DNA from: Fidelibacterota bacterium
GTDB taxonomy: Bacteria; Marinisomatota; Marinisomatia; Marinisomatales; TCS55
NCBI GenBank assembly: GCA_004124535.1
Contig: SCKQ01000030.1
Span: 1 to 27,499, forward strand
Length of the DNA: 27,499 nt
Direction of reading: 5' to 3'
In this document: positions 1 to 8,684 of the stretch, piece by piece
How positions within the stretch are numbered: the stretch's first letter is position 1
Layout of the letters: every line of letters begins with the position of its first letter
The notes under the pieces: generated by a model
What the model was told of the DNA's origin: nothing
The model's input: the letters and a program-made list of their open reading frames with translations, nothing else
Databases searched by the model: none
Program-made: the position numbers and the translations under genes

Positions 1-2
1 GT

Positions 3-1454
3 GCATCATCGCCTGATTTTGGAATCAAGGGAGTGCTAGATCGCTTTTCACAGATCAAACCGAAATTCCTTTTCGCCGCAAATGGCTATTTCTATAATGG
101 TAAATCGTACGATTCATTGGAAAAATTACGGGGAATTTTAGAAGACCTTCCCAGCGTGGAAAAGGTGATCTTGATTCCCTACACTGAGAAGGACTTTGAT
201 ATTTCCAATATTTCCCATGCCGTCTATTACGAAGATTTTATTGATCGAAACAATTATGATGACTTGGTATTTGCCCAATTGCCTTTCAATCACCCTTTAT
301 ATATTCTGTATTCATCAGGAACAACTGGCTTACCTAAGTCTATTGTCCACAGTGCCGGCGGCACACTTATCCAGCATCTGAAAGAACTTAAACTGCATGT
401 GGACCTCGATCGGGATGATACGATCTTTTATTTTACCACTTGCGGATGGATGATGTGGAACTGGCTGGTCTCTTCCCTAGCTACAGGTGCAACAGTTGTA
501 CTCTATGACGGTTCACCGCTTCATCCAGATTCCAGCACCATGTGGATGTTGGTCCAGGATCTCGGGATCACCGTTTTTGGTACCAGCGCAAAGTTCATCA
601 CCGCTAGTGAAGCAGCAGGTGAAAAGCCAAAAAACAATGTTGATCTGAGCAATTTACGGTCCATACTCTCTACTGGCTCACCTTTGGTAGAAGAAGGTTT
701 TGATTATATTTATCGCGACGTTAAAGCCAATGTATTACTGGCATCCATATCCGGCGGTACAGATCTGATATCCTGTTTTGCACTGGGGAATCCTACACTA
801 CCCGTTTATCGTGGTGAACTCCAATGCCGTGGTCTTGGCATGGCCGTAGATTCATTTGATTCTAATGGTCAAAGTCAACTTAACCTGAAAGGTGAGCTTG
901 TCTGCACCCATGCTTTCCCTTCCATGCCAATCTATTTTTGGAATGATTTAGACGGGGAAAAATATCACAACGCCTATTTCTCCGTATTTCCTAATGTCTG
1001 GTGTCATGGAGATTATATCACCATCAATGACCATGGTGGTGTAAAAATATATGGACGCAGTGACGCTACATTGAATCCAAGCGGTGTACGTATAGGCACA
1101 GCAGAAATTTATCGAGTTGTAGAGAACATGGGTGAAATAGATGACAGTTTAGTTGTGGGGCAGGAATGGCATGATGACGAGCGGGTAATTCTTTTTGTAA
1201 AACTTGCGGCGAATATTGAATTAACAGATGAATTGATTTCCCAATTAAAATCGACGATAAGAAAAACGTGCTCGCCACGACATGTACCAGCATTAATTTT
1301 ACCTATTGACGATATTCCCTATACAATCAATGGGAAAAAGGTCGAAATTGCAGTAAAGAAGATTCTGAAAGGCGAAGATGTACTGAACAGGGATGCGCTG
1401 GCAAACCCCGAATCCCTTGATCTATACAAGAATATTCCCGCTTTAAAATCCTGA
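3..1454 (+). CDS. acetoacetyl-CoA synthetase, 5'-truncated by window edge
   Basis: Adenylate-forming ligase that activates acetoacetate (ATP + CoA) to acetoacetyl-CoA in the cytosol; this links ketone-body or PHB-type carbon to lipid metabolism. The frame stays open to the left edge. The GTG at 33 is an internal Val, because the upstream codons read SSPDFGIKGVLDRF, which fits the family. Seen: the P-loop YSSGTTGLPKS (about nt 309-341), the A5-type SGGTDLISCF, the A7 HGDY followed by the A8 hinge YGRSDATLNPSGVRIG, and a C-terminal NGKKVE carrying the catalytic Lys. The long insertions (FWNDLDGEKY, WCHGD) distinguish acetoacetyl-CoA from acetyl-CoA synthetases. About 480 of a usual roughly 650 residues are present. 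No terminator is visible before the next gene, 88 nt downstream on the same strand. Confidence 0.9.
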   Translation, partial: ASSPDFGIKGVLDRFSQIKPKFLFAANGYFYNGKSYDSLEKLRGILEDLPSVEKVILIPYTEKDFDISNISHAVYYEDFIDRNNYDDLVFAQLPFNHPLYILYSSGTTGLPKSIVHSAGGTLIQHLKELKLHVDLDRDDTIFYFTTCGWMMWNWLVSSLATGATVVLYDGSPLHPDSSTMWMLVQDLGITVFGTSAKFITASEAAGEKPKNNVDLSNLRSILSTGSPLVEEGFDYIYRDVKANVLLASISGGTDLISCFALGNPTLPVYRGELQCRGLGMAVDSFDSNGQSQLNLKGELVCTHAFPSMPIYFWNDLDGEKYHNAYFSVFPNVWCHGDYITINDHGGVKIYGRSDATLNPSGVRIGTAEIYRVVENMGEIDDSLVVGQEWHDDERVILFVKLAANIELTDELISQLKSTIRKTCSPRHVPALILPIDDIPYTINGKKVEIAVKKILKGEDVLNRDALANPESLDLYKNIPALKS

Positions 1455-1542
1455 CCAATAATCTCTGTAAAAAATAATCCAAACAATACTTTAATTAAGG
1501 TGTTTATTGGTAATTAAATTCCCCGCTGTTTGTGATGATTAA

Positions 1543-2523
1543 ATGATGTTCTTACGTGATCCCAGTGCTTACCATGGGGGAAAAAATAAAAGACCATTTT
1601 TTGAAGGATGGTACCATAAACTGGTCACGGATGATGGTCAATCACTGGCGATAATTCCTGGTATTTATCGCAGCGGGTTAAATAATAACCAAACAGCTTT
1701 TATTATGATTTTTGACGGTGGAAATGTTAACGTATTCTATGAGCGATTTGAAGTTCAACAATTCAGTTGCAGTACATCCAGTTACGATTTACACATAGGA
1801 TCAAACTACTTTTCATCTCAAAAAATAATCTTAGATATTGAATCAGAGACTCTTACAATTAAGGGACAGGTCACTGCAGATAATTTGAAACCCTGGCCGG
1901 TAACTCTATTTGAACCCGGCTGTATGGGTTGGTACGCTTATGTGCCCACTATGGAATGTTTTCATGGCATCCTGAGCATGGATCATTCCTTAGATGGCAA
2001 AATTGAATTTAATGGATCTAATTATAATTTTGTTGGTGGTCGAGGCTATATTGAAAAAGACTGGGGCCGCAACTTTCCTGAAAACTGGATCTGGGCACAA
2101 TCTAATCATTTTTCAAATAATGATTTAAGCATCACTGCATCATTGGCAACTATCCCCTGGAAAAACACAGCATTTGCTGGATTTATCGTTGGTTTATACT
2201 ATAAAAGTAATCTTTATCGTTTTACAACCTATAGAAATGCGGTTACCAAAGAAATCCATTACGATTCTAATAAATTTTACTGGCAGTTAAAGCAGAAGGA
2301 TCTCATGTTGGAACTAACCATTGAAAAAGGGCATGAAGCAGGCTTGCTATATGCACCTGATAAAATTGATATGGTTCCCAGAGTGCATGAATATCTTGAT
2401 GGTAATATTTATCTAAAGTTATATGACCATAAAGGAACGATCTTAGAAGACCAAACATCGTCGGCAGCTATAGAAATAATAGGTGATGTCAGTAAATTGA
2501 TTAATATGGTAGGAAAATTATAG
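1543..2523 (+). CDS. tocopherol cyclase-like / lipocalin-type protein
   Basis: Resembles the tocopherol cyclase family (Pfam Tocopherol_cycl), two-lobed lipocalin-like beta-barrel proteins. Plant members cyclise the chromanol ring of vitamin E; bacterial homologues are mostly uncharacterised. Seen: the N-terminal YHGGKNKRPFFEGWYHKL (about residues 10-27), a mid-protein ECFHGILSMDH, and the signature GGRGYIEKDWGRNFPENWIW followed by QSNHF. There is no signal peptide, so it is probably cytosolic or peripheral. Two ATGs stand in tandem at 1543 and 1546 with no clear SD. The gene is followed 17 nt later by the pirin gene, so the two are probably co-transcribed. The family call is firm, but the reaction is not: no prenylquinone pathway gene is visible nearby. 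Confidence 0.8.
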   Translation: MMFLRDPSAYHGGKNKRPFFEGWYHKLVTDDGQSLAIIPGIYRSGLNNNQTAFIMIFDGGNVNVFYERFEVQQFSCSTSSYDLHIGSNYFSSQKIILDIESETLTIKGQVTADNLKPWPVTLFEPGCMGWYAYVPTMECFHGILSMDHSLDGKIEFNGSNYNFVGGRGYIEKDWGRNFPENWIWAQSNHFSNNDLSITASLATIPWKNTAFAGFIVGLYYKSNLYRFTTYRNAVTKEIHYDSNKFYWQLKQKDLMLELTIEKGHEAGLLYAPDKIDMVPRVHEYLDGNIYLKLYDHKGTILEDQTSSAAIEIIGDVSKLINMVGKL

Positions 2524-2540
2524 ATTAAATTTTTAAATAA

Positions 2541-3374
2541 ATGAGTTATCGCAAAGTTGAAAAAATAATTAAAGGAATCCAAACAACTGATGGTGCAGGA
2601 GTAAATCTAACTAGGATCATTGGTAGTCCTGAACTGAATATGCTGGATCCTTTCTTGCTTTTAGATGAATTCGGCAGCGCAAATCCGAACGATTATATTG
2701 CTGGTTTCCCATCCCATCCACATCGTGGCTTCGAAACCATTACTTATATGCTTAATGGAAGATTTCGACATCAGGATTCAGCCGGTAACGAAGGGATTTT
2801 AACAGATGGATCAGTTCAATGGATGACTGCGGGAAGGGGTGTGATCCACAGTGAAATGCCAGAACAAACTGAAGGTTTGGTGCGCGGTTTTCAGTTATGG
2901 ATGAACTTGCCGAAAAAACTTAAAATGATTGATCCAGCTTATCACGATATCCCGGCCGAAAAAATACCACAAGTGGATTTTGAGGGTGGAAATGCCAAAA
3001 TAATTTCCGGGAGTTATCAGGGTATAAAAGGACCGGGAAAACCACACACTGGTATGCTATACCATAATATATATTTAAAGCCCGATGCACTATTTGAAAT
3101 TAAGATCGAAAATGGTTGGAACGTTTTCATATATATTTATGAAGGTAGTATGGAACTGGACCAAACGATACCTAAGGGTTGTCTGGTTGTATTTGAACAG
3201 TCTGGTGATCTTATTTTAGATGCTGGACCTGATGGCGCCCAATTTATTGTGGTCGCCGGAGAACCTATTAATGAACCAGTAGCTAGAGGCGGTCCATTTG
3301 TAATGAATACTAGAGGTGAAATTTTACAGGCATTCGATGATTATCAAAAAGGTGTCCTGGATAAGCCTGTATAG
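2541..3374 (+). CDS. pirin family protein (bicupin)
   Basis: Cupin-fold metalloprotein of 277 aa. Family members are described as quercetin dioxygenases or redox/transcription cofactors. The N-terminal cupin is well kept: FPSHPHRGFETITYML supplies His59 and His61, and TAGRGVIHSEMPE supplies His103 and Glu105, the four iron ligands of the family. The C-terminal cupin (about 165-275) includes the GPFVMNTRGEILQAFDDY tail typical of pirins. There is no signal peptide. It follows the tocopherol-cyclase-like gene by 17 nt. The biological substrate cannot be read from the sequence; an antioxidant or redox-sensing role beside a tocopherol-cyclase-like protein is only a suggestion. Confidence 0.9.
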   Translation: MSYRKVEKIIKGIQTTDGAGVNLTRIIGSPELNMLDPFLLLDEFGSANPNDYIAGFPSHPHRGFETITYMLNGRFRHQDSAGNEGILTDGSVQWMTAGRGVIHSEMPEQTEGLVRGFQLWMNLPKKLKMIDPAYHDIPAEKIPQVDFEGGNAKIISGSYQGIKGPGKPHTGMLYHNIYLKPDALFEIKIENGWNVFIYIYEGSMELDQTIPKGCLVVFEQSGDLILDAGPDGAQFIVVAGEPINEPVARGGPFVMNTRGEILQAFDDYQKGVLDKPV

Positions 3375-3479
3375 GTTCATTAATGAAAGTATACAACATT
3401 GAGTTTGAACAAACGATTAACTGCTCAAGTTTTGGTTAAGAAAAATCCGGAAAATATTTTTTCATACCGAAAAATGTTA

Positions 3480-3510
3480 TTGCTGACCTTTTTTGAACGA
3501 TAATTATAAT
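3480..3510 (+). promoter_or_regulatory. possible sigma-70-like promoter before the SDR gene
   Basis: The 171-nt gap before the SDR gene holds a perfect TATAAT at 3505-3510. A poor -35 candidate, TTGCTG, lies at 3480-3485 with a long 19-nt spacer. The -10 sits 35 nt before the ATG at 3546, a sensible distance. The surrounding DNA is very AT-rich, so chance matches are likely, and FCB bacteria often use different promoter consensus sequences. Confidence 0.25.
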
Positions 3511-3545
3511 ATTTATATGAAAGACACAATCGTGGATATTGCACC

Positions 3546-4472
3546 ATGAAAGTAGCATTGTTTGGTGGGACTGGTTTTGTAGGTACATATATCACTGAAG
3601 AACTATTGAATAATAATCATGATCCTGTTTTACTTGTTCGCCCTGGATCGGAAAACAAAGTTTATCTACCTGATAAGTGCCATGTTAATATTGGAGATAT
3701 AACAGATTTCGAATCAATTGAGCAGACAATTAATAATACTGATGCAGTGATATATAATATTGGGATCATAAGGCAATTTCCAAAAAAAGGAATCACTTTT
3801 GAAGCAATGCATTTTGAAGGTGCACGACACTGTATGGAAGCAGCTGAAAGATTAGGCGTAAAACGTTTTATTCTGATGAGTGCCAATGGGGTTAAATACG
3901 ATGGGACAGGGTACCAATCGACCAAATTTTTAGCAGAACAATACTTAAAAAACACGGAACTAGAATGGACTATATTTCGTCCATCATTAATATTTGGCGA
4001 ACCAAAGGGCAGGCAAGAATTCTGTTCACAGCTGCGAGATGATATGTTGAGCCTGCCCTTACCTGCGCCACTTTTTTATGAAGGTCTCATTCCCCGGAAT
4101 GCAGGTCAATTTGCAATGTCACCGATTCATATTAAGGATGTAGCCGAGTTATTTGTCAAAGCATTAGACATCAAAAAAACAATTGGTAAAACCTACGAGC
4201 TGGGTGGTCCAAGACCATATACTTGGATAGAATTGATTGATCTTATATCCGCAGCTTCGGGAAAAAAGAAATGGAAAATCCCTGCTCCGGCTTTACCGAT
4301 TAAGCTAGCAGCTAGTTTATTAGGTCGGTTTCCATCATTTCCAATCACAAAAGATCAGTTGACCATGCTATTGGAGGGGAACACTTGTGATTCAACTGGT
4401 ACATTTAAATATTTTGAGGTTGTTCCCACGACTTTTTCTATAAAAAATCTAGGGTATTTGGCACCCAAATAA
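3546..4472 (+). CDS. atypical SDR / NAD(P)-binding epimerase-like protein
   Basis: A 308-aa Rossmann-fold protein. The N-terminal dinucleotide motif GGTGFVG (residues 7-13) and the beta-alpha-beta layout place it in the extended/atypical SDR group related to NDUFA9 and NAD-dependent epimerases. A YQSTK (Tyr123, Lys127) matches the YxxxK catalytic pair, and FRPSLIFGEP follows as in epimerase-like SDRs. The C-terminal half (about 190-300) holds a HIKDVAELF segment and ELGGPRPYTWIEL, typical of NDUFA9-like proteins that bind quinone-related partners or act as assembly factors. There is no export signal. It stands 171 nt after pirin and 41 nt before the TonB receptor, so it may have its own promoter. 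The substrate is unknown. Confidence 0.8.
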   Translation: MKVALFGGTGFVGTYITEELLNNNHDPVLLVRPGSENKVYLPDKCHVNIGDITDFESIEQTINNTDAVIYNIGIIRQFPKKGITFEAMHFEGARHCMEAAERLGVKRFILMSANGVKYDGTGYQSTKFLAEQYLKNTELEWTIFRPSLIFGEPKGRQEFCSQLRDDMLSLPLPAPLFYEGLIPRNAGQFAMSPIHIKDVAELFVKALDIKKTIGKTYELGGPRPYTWIELIDLISAASGKKKWKIPAPALPIKLAASLLGRFPSFPITKDQLTMLLEGNTCDSTGTFKYFEVVPTTFSIKNLGYLAPK

Positions 4473-4513
4473 TTTTCTAAGCACCACTCGAAACATAATA
4501 CTCCATTATAAAA

Positions 4514-6883
4514 ATGTATAACACCAACTTAAAATTAATTAAGTCAATCCTGTTAATTATGATGGCTGGTTGGAACTTATATGCACAAGGTGGGAAGCTG
4601 TCAGGCTTCATTACCGATCAAGAGACTGGCGAAGCACTTATTGGTGCTAATGTATTTCTCATTGAAACTGGGAATGGTATGTCGACCGATAAAAATGGGT
4701 ATTATGTTTTACAAAATATACGTCCCGGAAGCTATACTCTTATGGTTTCATACATAGGGTATGCCACACTGCAAAAAAAAATAACTTTCGGAGCAGATGA
4801 ATCTATTAAAATGAATTTGGGACTCGGGATTGAAGCTGTAGAAATAACTGAAGTGGATGTATCGGCAGAGAAACTACAGCGAAAAAATAATATCCAACCC
4901 AGTCGTGTTAATTTATCCCCGCGCATTATCAAAGCAGTACCTGCCCTTGCAGAACCGGATATTTTCCGTACTATTCAGGCTCTGCCCGGTGTGCTTACCA
5001 GCAATGAAGCGAGTACTGGTCTGGTTATTCGTGGTGGCAACACTGATCAAAACCTAATTTTACTTGATGGAATCACCGTATATAATCCAACTCACTTTGG
5101 TGGAATTTTTTCCAATTTCCTTGTTGATGCGGTTAAGGAAGTGGAATTAATCAAAGGCGGATTTAATGCAGAATACGGGGGCAGACTTTCAGCTGTCCTC
5201 AATGTTCTGAGTCGAGAAGGGAACCGTAATTATTTTCAAGGAAAAACAAGCATATCATTACTATCTGCCCAAACCACCATGGAAGGACCTTTTTATAATG
5301 GCGCCTGGCTTTTATCAGCGCGCAGAACGTATTTTGATTATTTATTGCCAAAAATATTACCTGCCGAAACAGCTGAAAAGATACCGCCTTACTATTTTTA
5401 CGATCTGCAAGGTCATGTATTTTCTGATCTAAACGAAAAAGATCGCATATCGGTCAGCATCTATCGGGGCATTGATGATCTGATTTTTGATAACCTGGGT
5501 CTTACAGCTGATTGGGGTAACAATACCTATAGTCTTTCTTTACGCCGAGTATTCAATGAAAAACTGGTTGGTAATTTTCTGGCCGCTTCCAGTGAATTTT
5601 TTACCAATTTTAATTTAGGTGGTGATGATGGATTAAATAGTGAAAATAAAATACTGGACCAAACCTTATCGGCTAACTTGACATTTTTCCAATCTTCAGC
5701 ATTAGAGTGGAGAACCGGTGCGCAAATCAAGCAACTTGATTTCAAGTACCTTAATACGTTCTTGGAAGATACCTCTTTCTATATTGGTGAGAGCCCCCTA
5801 GAAGCTGGGTTTTATACAAAACTGAAATGGAAAGCAACACCTCGCTTTATTATCGAACCTGGTATGCGGTACAACTATTACAGCGTTTATTCCAGCACCC
5901 CTTACATTGATTTTCGATTGGGTGCAAAATATTTACTGACTGATGATCGCTATATCAATTTGGCATTTGGGAATTATCACCAATTCATCCAAACCGTTCA
6001 GGATGATTATAATCCAACTATTCTAGATAGTTGGCTTGCTGTTGATAATTCAGTTGATCCCGCAGAAGCACAGCAGGCTGTTATTGGGTACGAAGAGTAC
6101 ATTCGTGACATTTACAAAATTCAGATTGAAGCATATTATAAAACAATTCAAAATATGCTCACTTTCGAAGATTCCCGTTCCTCAACAGATGCGGATATAT
6201 CGGATGAAAAAGTCAGTGATGCTTTCACTCTTGCAGATGGATACGCATATGGATTAGAACTATTTTTTCAGAAGACATTCGGAAAACTTACCGGATGGGT
6301 TGCTTATACTAATTCAGTTTCCCGAAAAATTATGACCAGCCAGTTAACCGCTAAAGAAGAAGAATATTACACCAATTGGGACAGGTCACATGTAATTAAT
6401 ATTTTAGGTAATTATACCGTAAATCCAAAATGGGAATTAAACTGGAAATGGACCTGGCAATCCGGTCAGGCTTTCACACCAATTTTAGGATATTACGTAG
6501 AAAAGCTACCCGGTGATCCTGGATCTACATTCAGCACTATTCCTGGAGCACGGAATAGCGGCCGTTATCCGGTCTATGACCGCCTAGACATTGGTGTTGT
6601 GAGACATGGGAAATTCTTTGGACGGGATATGGATATCTTCTTTCAAATTATCAACTCATATAATAAGAAAAACATCTTCATTTACATTTACAAATTAGGC
6701 AGTACCAACAATGGCAAGGATGATGATGGTGACTGGATCGAAAAGGATCATGACGCTAATGGAAATGGTCAACCAGATGTAGGGGAAATCAATGTTGACG
6801 AAGAAGATGAAGGTCGGATCCAAGAAGATCCTTTGAGTCTTTTCCCCATTATTCCAAGTATAGGCTTCACCATATATTTCTAG
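4514..6883 (+). CDS. TonB-dependent receptor with carboxypeptidase-regulatory-like N-domain
   Basis: Outer-membrane active transporter of 789 aa. Seen in order: a signal peptide ending near YAQG (about residue 25); a CarboxypepD_reg-like beta-sandwich (about 28-115, with GFITDQETGEALIGANVFL); a plug domain (about 135-235, with VIRGGNTDQNLILLDGITVY and GGFNAEYGGRLSAVLNV); and a beta-barrel ending in the aromatic FTIYF. An acidic insert (about 734-772), rich in D/N/G and resembling a calcium loop (DANGNGQPDVGE), sits just before the last strand. There is no SusC-specific signature. The stop codon lies 2 nt before the ATG of a DUF4249-like lipoprotein, the usual surface partner of such receptors. 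The ligand is unknown. Confidence 0.92.
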   Translation: MYNTNLKLIKSILLIMMAGWNLYAQGGKLSGFITDQETGEALIGANVFLIETGNGMSTDKNGYYVLQNIRPGSYTLMVSYIGYATLQKKITFGADESIKMNLGLGIEAVEITEVDVSAEKLQRKNNIQPSRVNLSPRIIKAVPALAEPDIFRTIQALPGVLTSNEASTGLVIRGGNTDQNLILLDGITVYNPTHFGGIFSNFLVDAVKEVELIKGGFNAEYGGRLSAVLNVLSREGNRNYFQGKTSISLLSAQTTMEGPFYNGAWLLSARRTYFDYLLPKILPAETAEKIPPYYFYDLQGHVFSDLNEKDRISVSIYRGIDDLIFDNLGLTADWGNNTYSLSLRRVFNEKLVGNFLAASSEFFTNFNLGGDDGLNSENKILDQTLSANLTFFQSSALEWRTGAQIKQLDFKYLNTFLEDTSFYIGESPLEAGFYTKLKWKATPRFIIEPGMRYNYYSVYSSTPYIDFRLGAKYLLTDDRYINLAFGNYHQFIQTVQDDYNPTILDSWLAVDNSVDPAEAQQAVIGYEEYIRDIYKIQIEAYYKTIQNMLTFEDSRSSTDADISDEKVSDAFTLADGYAYGLELFFQKTFGKLTGWVAYTNSVSRKIMTSQLTAKEEEYYTNWDRSHVINILGNYTVNPKWELNWKWTWQSGQAFTPILGYYVEKLPGDPGSTFSTIPGARNSGRYPVYDRLDIGVVRHGKFFGRDMDIFFQIINSYNKKNIFIYIYKLGSTNNGKDDDGDWIEKDHDANGNGQPDVGEINVDEEDEGRIQEDPLSLFPIIPSIGFTIYF

Positions 6884-6885
6884 CT

Positions 6886-7974
6886 ATGAAGAAAATACTT
6901 ATTATACTACCTATTTTGTATCTCGCCTGCTCAATCAATGAGGACCAAGTTGAATATGAAGAGAAACTTGTACTATGGGCCAATCTGCGGGCAAACTTCC
7001 CTTTGATTGACACTGTATTCGTGGCTCGATCAGCAAACCTGAAGGAGAACGTTAGTTCAAAACAATTATGGATCGATGATGCACAAGTCCATATCATTGG
7101 TGATACTATTGATTTATTGCTAGATCCAGTGTTGAATTCACCAGGGAGGTATTTCACCAGTTCAAATTATATTTTTCAAGGCGGTGAAACCTACCAAGTA
7201 CTTGCAATCCATGGAACTGATACAATCTCAGGAATAACTGTTATACCAGATAAAATGGAAATCAGTCCCGTGCCGGAATCAATTTATACGTGTAAAGGTA
7301 ATTCGTTTAATGTCCCGGAGATAAACATCAACAATTACGATCCTGCTATGTGGCCACCTGTTATCGGGCACGTGGACACTTTAAACTTAAAACAGGGTGA
7401 ATGTTTTACAGAAAGTTTTGCCAGCTATCCATTATTTAAGATCGATTTTAACGAGGACGATTATGAAACCGTACGCATCATGACACTGGCTCTGGATGCT
7501 GATTCCGTGGACCTGGAACCATTTACAGATGAAAACAATGATGGCACATGGGATGAAAATGAATATTTCGATGATTGGAACCAAAATGGAATACGGGATA
7601 GCTGTTTGATCAACCTGATCTACGACACAACTTACAAGGATATTTACGCTTTGTGGAAAGAGCCTTACCCTCGTGGATCAGTACAGGAAACAGACTGGGT
7701 AAAAAACAGTCCCTATAGATATAATCCCTGGCTCTGGAATGTAGAAACAGCTCCAGTGAGTATGTCCTGGTTGTTTTTTGATTATTACGGATTGCAACTG
7801 ATGACATTCCAAGCCACAGATGACGCTACATTCAATTATTTTCAAGGACTGCCTGAATTCAATCAATATGTAATGCCAAACTCAAATGTAGTTAATGGGT
7901 ATGGTTTGGTATCCAGCTCTGCATCTAGTTCATTTCTTATATACATCAAAAGAGATAAATCTGTAGACGACTAG
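6886..7974 (+). CDS. DUF4249-like lipoprotein, TonB-receptor partner
   Basis: A 362-aa predicted lipoprotein: a short hydrophobic leader ends in LYLAC with Cys15 as the lipidation site. The following region (about 25-130) has the DUF4249 layout, a beta-rich domain with GRYF, GGETYQVLAIHG and a downstream VIPDKMEI strand. Residues about 215-238 carry an acidic loop, DENNDGTWDENEYFDDWN, matching the DxNxDGxxDxxE style of calcium-binding thrombospondin-type-3 or EF-like loops. Translation is probably coupled to the TonB receptor, since the gap is 2 nt. Family knowledge: DUF4249 proteins occur next to TonB-dependent receptors in Bacteroidota, probably as surface substrate-capture subunits. The family call rests on pattern and context, so it is moderate. 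Confidence 0.7.
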   Translation: MKKILIILPILYLACSINEDQVEYEEKLVLWANLRANFPLIDTVFVARSANLKENVSSKQLWIDDAQVHIIGDTIDLLLDPVLNSPGRYFTSSNYIFQGGETYQVLAIHGTDTISGITVIPDKMEISPVPESIYTCKGNSFNVPEININNYDPAMWPPVIGHVDTLNLKQGECFTESFASYPLFKIDFNEDDYETVRIMTLALDADSVDLEPFTDENNDGTWDENEYFDDWNQNGIRDSCLINLIYDTTYKDIYALWKEPYPRGSVQETDWVKNSPYRYNPWLWNVETAPVSMSWLFFDYYGLQLMTFQATDDATFNYFQGLPEFNQYVMPNSNVVNGYGLVSSSASSSFLIYIKRDKSVDD

Positions 7975-8005
7975 TCTGCTTCCTACGAAATAACACATAG
8001 CGACA

Positions 8006-8024
8006 ACTGCCACTTGCAGGCAGT
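8006..8024. other. small perfect hairpin in intergenic region
   Basis: ACTGCC (8006-8011) pairs with GGCAGT (8019-8024) around a 7-nt loop, 32 nt after the DUF4249-like gene. No T-tract follows, so it is not a canonical terminator. It could protect the 3' end of the upstream mRNA or be an operator for the following gene. Confidence 0.3.
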
Positions 8025-8136
8025 ACTCTGAACTTGAAATGGCATTATAAAGTGTATTCTCAGGTTTTGATGGAACTCCAAATAGTTATTATCGTTTATA
8101 GTTGTGATCAAATAAATAACATGAAAGGAGTTTCTT

Positions 8137-8610
8137 ATGAGAAACATCGATAAAAATCGTACAGCAACAGTTATAACTACAATCACATTTTCTGTTCTGG
8201 CTCTTGCAGCTATTATTTATCAACATAGTTCTACAGAGGTATCGGAACTCGAAGCACCCGCAGTTGAAACAGTTTTTGAAAATACACAAGAATCAGATCA
8301 GTTTGTGAGTACACCAGTAAATGAAACTATTATGGAGCTAGAATCTGAAATTGAAATCCTAGGTACTGTAGAAACAATAATATCATTCAAGTCCGCCTTT
8401 TCCGCCGCTCGAAAAAAGTACGGCCCAGGTAAAACATTTGTATATAAAAGCAATGAATACAGCACATCATATGCAGAGGAACTGAATATTGACAGCGTCA
8501 ATTTCGCTCAAGATCAGGAAGAAAATATCACTGCTGAAGAAATCCTTGCAGAAACATCAGGTACAATCAGTACGGATGTATTCTCTCACGCAGATAAAAC
8601 AAACGACTAA
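8137..8610 (+). CDS. small membrane-anchored acidic protein of unknown function
   Basis: A 157-aa protein with one of the strongest SD sequences in the window (AAAGGAG, about 8123-8129). Seen: a basic N-terminus (RNIDKNR), one hydrophobic segment (about 11-28), then a strongly acidic, Glu/Ser/Thr-rich and probably disordered exterior. The only structured-looking stretch is about residues 83-115, of the pattern SFxxAFxxARKKYGPGK followed by FVYKSNEYSTSYAEE. From memory this resembles a short conserved motif at the C-terminus of small Bacteroidota proteins (AFxxARxxxGPGGxFxWxGxxYxTYxxEEW); I could not verify this. The gene is monocistronic, with its own 162-nt upstream region and a hairpin terminator 38 nt downstream. 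Function unknown. Confidence 0.75.
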   Translation: MRNIDKNRTATVITTITFSVLALAAIIYQHSSTEVSELEAPAVETVFENTQESDQFVSTPVNETIMELESEIEILGTVETIISFKSAFSAARKKYGPGKTFVYKSNEYSTSYAEELNIDSVNFAQDQEENITAEEILAETSGTISTDVFSHADKTND

Positions 8611-8647
8611 TTCAGCAAGGTGACGCATTCATGCTGCACTTGCCAAT

Positions 8648-8684
8648 AACCCAGGCCCGTTATCCGATGGGCCTGGGTTTATTT
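8648..8684. terminator. hairpin terminator between convergent genes
   Basis: An 11-bp perfect GC-rich stem, AACCCAGGCCC (8648-8658) with GGGCCTGGGTT (8669-8679) around a 10-nt loop, is followed on the plus strand by TTTATTT. It fits an intrinsic terminator for the 157-aa gene. The right arm overlaps the stop codon of the convergent acylase gene, so the hairpin also sits at the 3' end of that mRNA; the minus-strand tail is not U-rich, so termination there would be weaker. Confidence 0.75.

Noticed and set aside
33..35. GTG at 33 as the true start of the synthetase
   Set aside because: The frame is open upstream and the preceding codons (SSPDFGIKG) match the enzyme family, so this Val is internal and the gene is cut by the window edge.
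7983..8289. Two minus-strand frames of about 66 aa before and inside the 157-aa gene
   Set aside because: They overlap each other and the start of the gene with the strong SD; composition is Cys/Asn/Tyr-rich and random-looking.
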